Positions 8,473-16,347 of a DNA stretch of 64,000 bases are shown here, in pieces. Within the stretch, counting starts at the first letter, position 1. Each line of letters opens with the position of its first letter. This stretch comes from Pseudoclavibacter sp. AY1H1 (GTDB taxonomy: Bacteria > Actinomycetota > Actinomycetes > Actinomycetales > Microbacteriaceae), in the NCBI RefSeq assembly GCF_002931055.1, contig NZ_PSXX01000014.1:40884-104883 (forward strand), in the 5' to 3' direction. The notes under the pieces are model-generated. The model was not told the origin of the DNA and made no database searches. It worked only from the letters and a program-made list of their open reading frames with translations. The position numbers were made by a program, and so were the translations under genes.

Positions 8473-9269
8473 CACACAACCGCCGTCATTCCGCCATCGA
8501 CATAGATCGTCTGGCCGTTCACGAACGCCGAAGCGTCACTGGAGAGGAACACGAGCGTGCCGACGAGCTCGTCGACCTGCCCCCAGCGCCCGGCGGGCGT
8601 CCTCTGGGCCACCCAGGCCGAGAACTGGGCGTCGTCGACGAGCGCCTTCGTGAGCTCGGTCGCGAAGTAGCCGGGTGCAAGCGCGTTCACGGTGATCCCC
8701 GCCGGCGCGAGGTCGGCGCAGAGCCCCTTCGTGAGCATCACGATGGCGCCCTTCGTCGCACTGTACGGCGCGATCGAGGGGCGGGCGATCTGCGACTGCA
8801 CGCTCCCGATGTTCACGATCTTGCCGGTGCCGCGCTCGAGCATGCCGCGAGCCACGCGGCGCGAGAGCAGGAACGCGCTCGTGAGGTTCGTGGCCAGCAG
8901 CTCATGCCAGTCGGAGTCGGTGAACTCGGCGATGGGGGCGCGCCGCTGGATGCCCGCGTTGTTGACGAGGATGTCGACCGTTCCGATGCTCGCCTCGAGT
9001 TCGCCGATGCCGGCATCCACGGCTGACGCATCCGTCACGTCGAAGGTCGAGACGATCGGCTCGGCCGTCGTTCCCTCGAGGCCGAGGGCCTCGGCGATGG
9101 ACGCCGCCGCGCGCTCGGCTTTCGCCCGGTCCCGTCCGTGCACCACGACCCTGGCCCCCGCGGCGGCGAGACCGCCCGCGAGTGCCCGGCCGATGCCCTG
9201 GCTCGACCCCGTGACGAGGGCTGTCCGACCCGTGAGGTCGAACGCCTTCAGCCCGGCGGGGAGGCTCAC
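8472..9269 (-). CDS. idnO: Gluconate 5-dehydrogenase-type short-chain dehydrogenase
   Basis: The 265-aa classical SDR has TGSSQGIG (cofactor loop), NNAGIQRR and PYSATKGA (catalytic YxxxK). The NNAGIQRRxPIxEF stretch is characteristic of gluconate 5-dehydrogenase (Gno/IdnO), which interconverts 5-keto-D-gluconate and D-gluconate with NADPH. It overlaps the upstream MFS gene by 4 bp and abuts the FAH-fold gene. With IdnD and GntK it completes an idonate to 5-ketogluconate to gluconate to 6-phosphogluconate route. Confidence 0.9.
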   Translation of the reverse strand: MSLPAGLKAFDLTGRTALVTGSSQGIGRALAGGLAAAGARVVVHGRDRAKAERAAASIAEALGLEGTTAEPIVSTFDVTDASAVDAGIGELEASIGTVDILVNNAGIQRRAPIAEFTDSDWHELLATNLTSAFLLSRRVARGMLERGTGKIVNIGSVQSQIARPSIAPYSATKGAIVMLTKGLCADLAPAGITVNALAPGYFATELTKALVDDAQFSAWVAQRTPAGRWGQVDELVGTLVFLSSDASAFVNGQTIYVDGGMTAVV

Positions 9270-10723
9270 GACTTGGCCCCCACCGCGGCGGATGCGCTGC
9301 TCGCAGTGCCTGCGGCAGGTGCGGCCTCGTAGATGTCCTGCAGGTCGATGAGGCCGGTGTCCTCCTCATCGGTGGAGACGCGAATGGCGTCTTCCTTGCG
9401 GAGCAGGTCGCGGCCCTTCGTCTCTGGAACGAGGAACGTCGCTGCAGTGGTGATCGCGGCGAGCGTCGCGAGGTAGAGCCCCATGACCACCCAGTTGCCG
9501 CCGGTGAGCGTGAGCAGCCACGTGCCGACCACGCCGGCCAGGCCGCCGGCGAGCACGGCAGAGAGCTCTCGGGCCATGGCCACGCCGAGGTAGCGGTGCT
9601 TGTTGCCGAACAGCTCAGGGAGCATGGCGCACTGCGGCCCGAGCATCGAGTTGACGGCCACACCGATACCGACGGCGATGACGGCGATCGTGAGGGGTCC
9701 GTTGCCGAGCGAGAGCATCCACCATGCGGGGAATGCGAAGAGCAGCATGAAGACGGCGCCGAACCGGTAGACGGCGCGGCGGCCGAGCTTGTCGGAGAGG
9801 TGCCCGGAGAGCGGCACCGAGAAAATGCCGATGAGCGAGCCGATCGTGACACCCCAGGTCGCGATGCCGCGGTCGACGGGGTTCGCGATGAACGTGCCGG
9901 CGACGAACGCGAGCGACACGTTCTGGAAGATGTACGAGCCGCCGTTCTCGGCCATGCGCAGGCCGATGCCCGTGATGACGCCCGGCATGCCGCGGGTGAA
10001 GATCTCACGGATCGGGTGGTCGGCGACCTGGTCGCTCTTCTCGAGCTCGACGAACGTCGGGGTCTCACGGAGGCGCATGCGGATGAACAGTGCGACGAGG
10101 ATGAGGGCGAACGACCCGAGGAACGGGATCCGCCAGCCCCACGACAGGAACGCCTCATCCGGCATGAGCGTCAGCAGGCTGAAGACCACGGCGGCGAGGA
10201 GCGTGCCGGCCTGGATGCCGACGAACGGGAGCGCGGAGAAGAACCCGCGGCGCTTCACGGGCGCGTACTCGGCCATGAGCACCGTGGCACCGGCCTGCTC
10301 GGCGCCGGCACCGAAGCCCTGCGCGAGTCGGAGGAGCACGAGCAGCGCTGGGGCCCACAGCCCGATCGTCTCGTAGGTGGGGAGGAGGCCGATGGCGGTG
10401 GATGCGCCGCCCATGAGCACGATCGTGATGACAAGCACGCCCTTGCGGCCGAGGCGGTCACCCATCGTGCCGAAGAAGAGCCCGCCGAAGGGTCGGGCGA
10501 CGAAGCCGACGCCGTAGATGGCGAAGGCCCCGATGACGGCGACGGCCGGGTCGCTCTGGTCGAAGAAGAGCTTGTTGAAGACGAGCGCGGTCATGAGGCC
10601 GTAGAGCGCGAAGTCGAAGTACTCGAGGGCGGAGCCGATGCTCGAGGCCAACGTCGCGCGGCGCAGGTTGTCTGCGTACTCCGGGTCGTCGGTCGGCACT
10701 GGAGGCCGGGTGTTCTCAGTCAC
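9266..10723 (-). CDS. MFS transporter, metabolite:H+ symporter type
   Basis: The 485-aa twelve-helix permease of the MHS/sugar-porter group has ALEYFDFALYGLMTALVF in helix 1 and FGTMGDRLGRKGVLV as the loop 2-3 motif. GTG 10723 is the start: AAGGAG lies 7 nt upstream, while the longer frame has no such site. It is the first gene of the five-gene operon and overlaps the SDR by 4 bp. It probably imports the sugar acid degraded by the operon. An operator-like palindrome lies 93 bp upstream. Confidence 0.93.
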   Translation of the reverse strand: MTENTRPPVPTDDPEYADNLRRATLASSIGSALEYFDFALYGLMTALVFNKLFFDQSDPAVAVIGAFAIYGVGFVARPFGGLFFGTMGDRLGRKGVLVITIVLMGGASTAIGLLPTYETIGLWAPALLVLLRLAQGFGAGAEQAGATVLMAEYAPVKRRGFFSALPFVGIQAGTLLAAVVFSLLTLMPDEAFLSWGWRIPFLGSFALILVALFIRMRLRETPTFVELEKSDQVADHPIREIFTRGMPGVITGIGLRMAENGGSYIFQNVSLAFVAGTFIANPVDRGIATWGVTIGSLIGIFSVPLSGHLSDKLGRRAVYRFGAVFMLLFAFPAWWMLSLGNGPLTIAVIAVGIGVAVNSMLGPQCAMLPELFGNKHRYLGVAMARELSAVLAGGLAGVVGTWLLTLTGGNWVVMGLYLATLAAITTAATFLVPETKGRDLLRKEDAIRVSTDEEDTGLIDLQDIYEAAPAAGTASSASAAVGAKS

Positions 10724-10815
10724 GAAACATCTCCTTTGATGTGCGGTGCACCGAGGCCGTGGTGAACCCGTCGGTGCATGCTTGCTGACCACAAGCTAAC
10801 ACTCCAGTGGACGAC

Positions 10816-10831
10816 GTTCAACACTTTGAAC
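10816..10831. promoter_or_regulatory. Candidate IclR operator for the MFS-idonate operon
   Basis: GTTCAA-CACT-TTGAAC is a perfect 6-bp-arm palindrome in the gap between the MFS operon start and the end of the iclR-type gene. A 13/16 match occurs at 12853-12868, in front of the two hydroxyacid dehydrogenase genes. Two such sites flanking one regulator gene suggest a shared regulon. Confidence 0.55.
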
Positions 10832-10856
10832 GCACGAGATGTTGCCGAGGCCTGAG

Positions 10857-11669
10857 CTACCGCCCTGCCAGCGGGTTCGTGAGCTCCCGCGCAGCCTCGA
10901 TGAGCGCCGCACCGACGCGAGCGACGTGCTCAGCATCCGCGAGCTCCGTCGGCAGAGCCGCCCCGAGCGCAAACGGGGGATCACTCGGCGACCAGGAGGC
11001 GAGCGGCACCGCGACGCCCGTCACTCCCCCGACCGAGCCGTTCGAGTCGATCGAGTAGCCGCGCTCCCGAGCGACGGCGAGGCAGTCGAGCAGCTCCCTC
11101 GTCGTCCCGATGCTCTGCGGCGTCAGCTTCGGGAAGGAGGCGGAGGCGCCGACGAGCTCCACGACCTCCTCGTCGTCGAGACGCATGAGCAGCGCACGAC
11201 CCGAGGCCGTGAGCGCCGCCGGCAGGCGCGAACCCAGCGGCGTGCCCAGCTGGTAGCGCCGTCGACCCTCGTGACGAGCGAGGTAGACCGTGTCCGGGCC
11301 GTCCAGCATGACCACCTGCACGAGCTCGCTGCGAAGCACGGGAGACGCATCGCATACCCCGAAGAACTCTCTGATCTGGTTGAACTGCTGCGCGAACGCG
11401 CCGCCGAGCTCGGCCGTGCGCCTGCCCAGCTGGTACCCCTGCGGCACACGCTGCAGCATCCGCCCGTCTTCGAGCACGGCGACCAGATTGGCGGTCGACG
11501 ATTTCGCGATACCGAGCGCCCTGGCGATATCGCTCAGCGTCATGGGCGCGCCATCAGCGTCGGCCAGCAGCGACAGGATGCGCAGCGAGCGCGTCACCGC
11601 CGGCGCGAGGTCGCGCTCCGGCGCGTCCTGCGCGCCCGCCTTCGTTGATGCATCCGCAGCTTCTGGCAC
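10857..11669 (-). CDS. IclR-family transcriptional regulator
   Basis: The 270-aa regulator has an N-terminal winged HTH (AVTRSLRILSLLAD, then LSDIARALGIAKSSTANLVAVLE) and a C-terminal GAF-like effector domain. GTG 11669 is chosen because GAGGAG lies 7 nt upstream and the HTH begins shortly after; the longer open frame shadows the next gene. It sits between the sugar-acid operon and the hydroxyacid dehydrogenase, both on the same strand. IclR regulators commonly control uptake and catabolism of sugar and aromatic acids, which matches this setting. Confidence 0.93.
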   Translation of the reverse strand: MPEAADASTKAGAQDAPERDLAPAVTRSLRILSLLADADGAPMTLSDIARALGIAKSSTANLVAVLEDGRMLQRVPQGYQLGRRTAELGGAFAQQFNQIREFFGVCDASPVLRSELVQVVMLDGPDTVYLARHEGRRRYQLGTPLGSRLPAALTASGRALLMRLDDEEVVELVGASASFPKLTPQSIGTTRELLDCLAVARERGYSIDSNGSVGGVTGVAVPLASWSPSDPPFALGAALPTELADAEHVARVGAALIEAARELTNPLAGR

Positions 11670-11736
11670 GGTGCCGCTCCTCGCCTCGTCACGCCTGCCG
11701 GCCCGTTGACGTCGCAACGGGCCCACAGGTGGGAAA

Positions 11737-12795
11737 TCAGTAGAACTCGACGATATCGACAACGTTCTTGAGCGGCTCACCGTCGAGGAGCCGGCGCGCG
11801 TTCTCGGCGAAGAGCTTCGCGATCCGGGGCTCCTCCGCGCTCGAGAGCGCGGCCGTGTGCGGGCTGACGAGCACGTTCGGGTGCGCCCAGAGCGGGCTCT
11901 CGGCTGGCAGCGGCTCCACCTCGAAGACGTCGAGGGCCGCGAACCCGACGCGGCCGTCGTCGAGGGCCGCGAGAAGCGCGGATTCGTCGATGACCGTGCC
12001 GCGCCCGACGTTGGAGACGATGACACCCGGCTTCACGTTCGCGAAGACCTCCTCACCGAGGAGTCCCGTCGTCGCATCGGTGCCGGGGAGCGTGACGACG
12101 ATGGCGTCAGCCTCGGACACAGCCGAGGCGAGCTGGTCGATGGGCACGAGCCTGTCGACACCCTCGACGGCCTCGCCACTGCGCGTCGTGCCGAGCACGG
12201 TGGCACCGAGGGCCGAGAACTTCAGCGCCGCCGCCTTGCCGATGCCGCCGAGGCCCACGATGAGCACGGTCATCTCATCGAGCTGGCGCATCTCCCAGCG
12301 GCCCGTCCACTGCCGGGCCGACTGCTGCTGCTGCAGGCGCGGAAGATCCTTCGCCCCGGCGAGCACGCCGAAGAGCGCGAACTCGGCGAGGGTCCCGCCG
12401 TGGACTCCGGCACTCGTCGTGAAGACGATTCGCTCGAGCGCATCTTGGCCGAGGCCCGCCGCCTTCACCTGCCCTCCACCGCCCGCCGCCGTCGCATGCA
12501 CCCAGCGGAGTCGCGGGTTGGCCGCGACCGTGCGCGCGAGGGAGGCGGAGTCGACATCCGGGAGCCCGAAGAGGACGTCGGCCGAGTCGATCAGCTCGTC
12601 GAACGCGGCCTGCTGCTCGGGAGTTCGAGTCACGCTCGGATCTCCGGACCAGTCGGCGGGCCCTCGCATAGGCCGGTAGAACGTGTGGTCCCGCACGACT
12701 TCGAGTCGAGGCTCGAGGCGCTCGACGAGCTGGCAGAGCTCCTCGCTCAGGTCGACGGCGACGACCGCGCGCAGTTTCTGGGGGCTGTCAGTCAT
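11737..12795 (-). CDS. D-2-hydroxyacid dehydrogenase
   Basis: The 352-aa NAD(P)-dependent 2-hydroxyacid dehydrogenase has Rossmann motif VGLGGIGKAAALKFSALG. SNVGRGTVIDESALLAAL and the catalytic His region VLVSPHTAALS follow. Enzymes of this family reduce 2-oxo acids such as glyoxylate or hydroxypyruvate. ATG 12795 is preferred; the extra N-terminal residues of the longer frame come from the promoter region. It is divergent from a 3-hydroxyisobutyrate-type dehydrogenase across about 110 bp, which suggests the two act in one hydroxyacid pathway. Confidence 0.92.
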   Translation of the reverse strand: MTDSPQKLRAVVAVDLSEELCQLVERLEPRLEVVRDHTFYRPMRGPADWSGDPSVTRTPEQQAAFDELIDSADVLFGLPDVDSASLARTVAANPRLRWVHATAAGGGGQVKAAGLGQDALERIVFTTSAGVHGGTLAEFALFGVLAGAKDLPRLQQQQSARQWTGRWEMRQLDEMTVLIVGLGGIGKAAALKFSALGATVLGTTRSGEAVEGVDRLVPIDQLASAVSEADAIVVTLPGTDATTGLLGEEVFANVKPGVIVSNVGRGTVIDESALLAALDDGRVGFAALDVFEVEPLPAESPLWAHPNVLVSPHTAALSSAEEPRIAKLFAENARRLLDGEPLKNVVDIVEFY

Positions 12796-12852
12796 GGGAT
12801 CCTCTTCGATTCGTGGCGACAGGTGCAGTCTCTCGTGGTGAAGTCTACGTCG

Positions 12853-12868
12853 ATTCAACACTGTGGAC
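12853..12868. promoter_or_regulatory. Second candidate IclR operator in a divergent promoter
   Basis: ATTCAACACTGTGGAC matches the palindrome at 10816-10831 at 13 of 16 positions. It lies in the gap between the divergent D-2-hydroxyacid dehydrogenase and HIBADH-type genes, positioned to control either or both. Confidence 0.45.
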
Positions 12869-12894
12869 ACTGTCCCACACAATGATCAGCAGGC

Positions 12895-12906
12895 TAGGGT
12901 GTGCTC
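12895..12906 (+). promoter_or_regulatory. -10 box of a probable leaderless promoter
   Basis: TAGGGT at 12895-12900 is followed 6 nt later by the ATG at 12907. TANNNT this close to a start codon is the actinobacterial pattern for transcripts that begin at or next to the start codon. No ribosome binding site is visible. Confidence 0.5.
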
Positions 12907-13803
12907 ATGACCACTGCTGCTCACACTCCTCGCGTCGGCGTACTCGGCCTCGGCGCCATGGGTCTCCCGATGGCCGGCCACCTGCTCGCCGCGCACGGCA
13001 CCCTCCAGCTCACGGGGCGCCACCCCGACCGGGCAAGCGCCCTCATCGAAGCGGGCGCCACCTGGCACGAGTCGCCACGCGAACTCGCCGCGGCCAGCGA
13101 CGCGATCCTCGTCATGCTCCCCGACCTCCCAGAGCTCGAGGCCGTGCTCGCCGGGGACGACGGCCTGCTCGCTGGCGCAGGAGAGCTGCTCATCATGGTC
13201 GGCTCCACCGTGTCGCCAACCGGGCTCCGCGGGCTCGCGGAGCGCCTCACCATCGAGACCGAGGGCCGCGTTCGCGTCATCGACTCCCCTGTCTCCGGAG
13301 GCGAAGATGGCGCGAAGGCTGGCACGCTCTCGATCATGCTCGGCGGAGGTGACGACGAGGTCGCGACGGCCACGAGCATCCTGAATGCCTGCGGACGCCC
13401 CGTGCATCTCGGGCCGCTCGGCGCCGGCGAGGTCGCGAAGGCCTGCAACCAGATGATCGTGTCGTCCACGATCCTGGCACTCGGCGAGGCGAGCGTGCTC
13501 GCCGAGCGCAGCGGCATCGATCTCGCCGTGCTCTGGGACCTGCTCGGCGGCGGCTACGCCGGATCCAGGCTGCTCGAGAGCAGGCGCGAGAAGCTCGTCA
13601 CGGGAGACGACTCCCCCTCCGGCGTCGCCAAGTACATGGTGAAGGACCTCACCTTCGCAGCCGACGTCGCCGACGCGACCGGCACGCATCCAGTGCTGCT
13701 CCCCACCCTGCGGGCCGCCTTCGACGAACTCGTGGATGCTGGCCTGGGCGAGCGGGACATCGCCGTCACCAGACGCTTCGTCGCGGAACGCTCCGAGAAC
13801 TAG
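12907..13803 (+). CDS. 3-hydroxyisobutyrate/tartronate-semialdehyde reductase-family dehydrogenase
   Basis: The 298-aa beta-hydroxyacid dehydrogenase has the N-terminal dinucleotide motif VLGLGAMGLPMAG and substrate-site region DSPVSGGEDGAKAGTL. The catalytic lysine is in GAGEVAKACNQM. The family reduces tartronate semialdehyde or oxidises 3-hydroxyisobutyrate. A GTG at 12901 is in frame, but ATG 12907 fits the leaderless promoter. Beside a D-2-hydroxyacid dehydrogenase and a sugar-acid operon, a role in glycerate/tartronate metabolism is plausible inference. Its stop overlaps the convergent gene's stop. Confidence 0.92.
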   Translation: MTTAAHTPRVGVLGLGAMGLPMAGHLLAAHGTLQLTGRHPDRASALIEAGATWHESPRELAAASDAILVMLPDLPELEAVLAGDDGLLAGAGELLIMVGSTVSPTGLRGLAERLTIETEGRVRVIDSPVSGGEDGAKAGTLSIMLGGGDDEVATATSILNACGRPVHLGPLGAGEVAKACNQMIVSSTILALGEASVLAERSGIDLAVLWDLLGGGYAGSRLLESRREKLVTGDDSPSGVAKYMVKDLTFAADVADATGTHPVLLPTLRAAFDELVDAGLGERDIAVTRRFVAERSEN

Positions 13804-14840
13804 ACCGCGAGCGACGTCCGCGGCGCGAGGAACTGGATGTCCTCGCGAGGAACGCGCTGCTTCCCGCCGCGCAGGTACCCGTAGGCGAGCGAGGTGACCA
13901 CGCCCTCCTCGGCGTTCGGGCCTGCTGAGAACGTGAAGTCGAGGGTGAGCGTCGAGCCGACGGGAATCTCCTGCGTCGTGGTCCACACCTTGCTCGGCGC
14001 CGTGGCCCAGTCCTCTTCGTTCAGGAAGCCGGGGCGAGCAGCCCCGTCGATCGCCACCGTGGCGACGTCGAACGCGGTGATGAAGTCGGTCGGCTGGCTC
14101 GCGAACGAGTACTCGATGGTCTCGCCGGCAGGGATCGGGTTGGGTCCGGTGGACGTGATCGTGAGCTGCCGCGGGAAGGAGTAGCTGTACTCGCTTCCAT
14201 CGATCGTGACCGGATGCACTCCCCACACGGTCGAAAGCGTCGCATCCCACGGCTCGATGTCCTCGATCTGGGACGTGTACGTGACGGTGTTGTTGCTCAG
14301 GTCCGGGTCTCCGCTGGTGATCACCTCGACCTTCCAGGGGGCGAGGTCGGGGAGCATCTCCGTCAGCGCGCTCGGTTGAGTGGGAAGGACACGGAGCCGG
14401 CCCTCCGCCCCAGCCGCGATCGACTCCGGGTGCTCGGCCGACTGGGTCGAGACGTTCCCGACCGTCGTGATCGGTCCCGGAACCGAGCCTTCGGTCCATT
14501 CGACTGCCGTCGCCCAGCGGGCGTCCCAGCTCGCGCGCGCCGTGAATCCCGTCGGCGCTGGCGCCGTGCTCAGATTCGTGACGGAGAACATGGTCCCGAC
14601 CGTGAGCGACTGGAGCTGCAGACCGTCCTCGCTGTACCAGGAGTCGGTGTAGCCAGCTCCGTTCGTGAGCTGGAGGTCTGCGCCGGTCGCGCCACTCGCG
14701 GAGGAGGCCGGGGCGGCACTGGCCAGAGCGATGACCGGAAGAGACCAGGCTGCTCCGGTGAGGATGCTGCGGCGGCCAATCTCGCGTCGCTCGCTGTTCG
14801 AGGCGCCGGCGGCGTGTGTGGAGGGTGTGGTGCGGGGCAT
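13800..14840 (-). CDS. Tat-exported hypothetical surface protein
   Basis: The 346-aa protein has a twin-arginine signal near residues 20-50: GRRSILTGAAW, a hydrophobic core, then ASAAPASSA. The mature part has no cysteine-rich or catalytic motif. It looks beta-rich with repeated T/S/N segments such as LTNGAGYTDSWY and TVTYTSQ, as in adhesin-like or DUF11-like extracellular domains. Start is ATG 14840 or ATG 14867; neither has a clear ribosome site. The stop overlaps that of the convergent HIBADH gene by 4 bp. I do not recognise a specific family. Confidence 0.75.
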   Translation of the reverse strand: MPRTTPSTHAAGASNSERREIGRRSILTGAAWSLPVIALASAAPASSASGATGADLQLTNGAGYTDSWYSEDGLQLQSLTVGTMFSVTNLSTAPAPTGFTARASWDARWATAVEWTEGSVPGPITTVGNVSTQSAEHPESIAAGAEGRLRVLPTQPSALTEMLPDLAPWKVEVITSGDPDLSNNTVTYTSQIEDIEPWDATLSTVWGVHPVTIDGSEYSYSFPRQLTITSTGPNPIPAGETIEYSFASQPTDFITAFDVATVAIDGAARPGFLNEEDWATAPSKVWTTTQEIPVGSTLTLDFTFSAGPNAEEGVVTSLAYGYLRGGKQRVPREDIQFLAPRTSLAV

Positions 14841-14955
14841 GGCGGGGGTCCAATCTGCGGAAGCCATCGGGGAGGTCGTACGGCTACGGCTCTCGCACCG
14901 AGGTGCGGAGAAGAGGCGCTTACGATACCCGGATTTCCCCGGTGAATTCCCGCTA

Positions 14956-14981
14956 TCGCCCGGGGAGTTCTCCCCGGGCGA
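14956..14981 (-). terminator. Strong hairpin after the GreA-like gene
   Basis: An 11-bp perfect stem, tcgcccgggga / tccccgggcga, with a gttc loop lies directly downstream of the stop at 14987 on the minus strand. There is no clear T-run, as is usual in high-GC actinobacteria. Confidence 0.55.
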
Positions 14982-14986
14982 GAGCA

Positions 14987-15382
14987 CTACCAGGAGAACG
15001 GCACGGCAGACAGAATGGTGACGCGCTGCTGACCGGCCGGTGGCGTGAAGGTCACCGTGCTGCCGACTCGGCTCCCCAGGATGGCCTCCCCGAGGGGCGA
15101 GTCCGACGAGTAGACGTCGATCGCGACGCTCGGGTCCAACCCGGCGAGCACTCTGCTTCCGAGCAGGAAGGTCGCCTCGCGCCCGGCGTCGTCGAAGCGA
15201 ACCGTGACCTGCATACCGGCCTCGACGAGCCCATCGTCGGGCTTGGCGGTGACCTCGGCATGATCGATGAGCTTTCGAATCTCCCTGCCGCGCGCCGACG
15301 AGTCGGCGCCCACGCGCAGCAGCGCCTCGAGCTCGTCCTGCAGGGCACGCAATGCCGTCGGCGTCATCCAGACCGTTTCCAC
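14987..15382 (-). CDS. GreA/GreB C-terminal domain transcription factor-like protein
   Basis: The 131-aa product has a helical N-terminal region shorter than canonical GreA, then a GreA/GreB C-terminal FKBP-like domain. Key stretches are MQVTVRFDDAGREATFLLG and SSDSPLGEAILGSRVGSTVTF. Such proteins bind the RNA polymerase secondary channel. The start is set at GTG 15382 because GAGGAGG lies 5 nt upstream; an ATG at 15400 and the longest frame at 15415 lack that support. The short coiled coil suggests a Gre-like anti-elongation or accessory factor rather than true GreA. Confidence 0.85.
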   Translation of the reverse strand: METVWMTPTALRALQDELEALLRVGADSSARGREIRKLIDHAEVTAKPDDGLVEAGMQVTVRFDDAGREATFLLGSRVLAGLDPSVAIDVYSSDSPLGEAILGSRVGSTVTFTPPAGQQRVTILSAVPFSW

Positions 15383-15544
15383 GGGAACCTCCTCTTTCAT
15401 GTCGCGAGGCGACAAAAGGGTAAACGATCATGATAGCCCAAAAGCCCCCTGAAAAGCCATTTACCCCGAGGATGAGAACGCGCAGGAAATGGACTATGGT
15501 CGTCCGGATACCCGCCAGCTGAGAAAAGGGAAGCGAGTAAGAGA

Positions 15545-15664
15545 ATGGCAGACAGAAAGTCCAAGGAAAACGCGAAGAAGGCACCACAGCTCACGCTGAA
15601 GGAGCGACGCGCACTCAAGCGAGACAAGACCCAGGCAGAGGACCCGTTCAAGCGAAAGAGCTAG
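15545..15664 (+). CDS. Small basic 39-aa protein
   Basis: The short frame from ATG 15545 to TAG 15664 encodes a 39-aa, very Lys/Arg-rich peptide: MADRKSKENAKKAP, then LTLKERRALKRDK and a KRKS end. It resembles small charged proteins annotated as hypothetical in Microbacteriaceae. A weak purine-rich run precedes the ATG and a perfect 10-bp hairpin follows about 95 bp downstream. It could bind nucleic acid, judging only by charge. Confidence 0.6.
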   Translation: MADRKSKENAKKAPQLTLKERRALKRDKTQAEDPFKRKS

Positions 15665-15745
15665 AACGACAGGCCACACGGGACACCTGAGACCACCGGA
15701 GGCTCCCATGCGCCTCCTTCGCAGCTCTGAACGAGGTATCAAGCC

Positions 15746-16336
15746 ATGTTTTCGTCGAACCCCGGCGCCTTTTCGGCGCCGGGGCATCGTCACGCAGGAA
15801 AAGCAGCCAAGAAGATCGTGCCCAAGCTCATTCTTCGGGGCGACGCGTTACCATGCCTTGCCGCCCTTGATCCACGTTTTCGGACAGATGAAAACGAAGC
15901 CTCGACATTCGAGGGACTGGCGGATTCTCCTGTCTCCCTGGTTATCGGAAGGGACGCCTCTCGAAGAGAGAATCGCCGAAGCTTGTCCGACCTCCTCCAG
16001 GAGGTCATGCACGACTGCGTCGCGCTCTCCTCGAAGCTGCCGAAGCTGCGCCACGTCATCGTGGTGCTCGCGGACCCGGGCCTCAGTGATTCGATCGTTC
16101 TCACCGCCTGCGAGCAGGCCGCCTCGCGACTCTGCGAACGGGTCGCGAGAGAACACGGCGACTACCTGGTCACGACATTTCTCCTCGTCGCCGATTGCGA
16201 CGACCCTGAGTTGCTCGCTCGACGCATCCGCGACCGAGCCGCGCAGCCACCGGCGACCGATTCCGCCTGCGCACTCACCTGGGACGACATCAGGGACGTC
16301 TCCATCGAGTTCGCGGCCATGAATCGCTACGTCTGA
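15746..16336 (+). CDS. Hypothetical protein, start uncertain
   Basis: The frame encodes up to 196 aa. The region from about residue 75 onward has normal protein character, for example LSDLLQEVMHDCVALSSKL, VIVVLADPGLSDSIVL and TWDDIRDVSIEFAAMNRYV. The first ~40 residues overlap a strong terminator-like hairpin at 15760-15784, so the true start is probably further downstream. One in-frame option is ATG 16007, although AGGAGG there is only 2 nt away. No family is recognised. It is convergent with a WYL regulator. Confidence 0.5.
   Translation: MFSSNPGAFSAPGHRHAGKAAKKIVPKLILRGDALPCLAALDPRFRTDENEASTFEGLADSPVSLVIGRDASRRENRRSLSDLLQEVMHDCVALSSKLPKLRHVIVVLADPGLSDSIVLTACEQAASRLCERVAREHGDYLVTTFLLVADCDDPELLARRIRDRAAQPPATDSACALTWDDIRDVSIEFAAMNRYV
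15760..15784 (+). terminator. Perfect 10-bp hairpin downstream of the 39-aa gene
   Basis: ccccggcgcc, loop ttttc, ggcgccgggg. The stem is perfect and sits about 95 bp after the small basic gene. It is a likely intrinsic terminator without a trailing T-run. Confidence 0.5.
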
Positions 16337-16347
16337 CACCGGCGCAG

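Noticed and set aside
9596..10765. 389-codon plus-strand frame antisense to the MFS gene
   Set aside because: Highly charged shadow translation opposite twelve clear membrane helices.
13800..15587. A single 595-codon minus-strand protein spanning the Tat protein and the Gre-like gene
   Set aside because: The twin-arginine signal at ~14780 marks the true N-terminus and the Gre-like gene occupies the upstream part in another frame.
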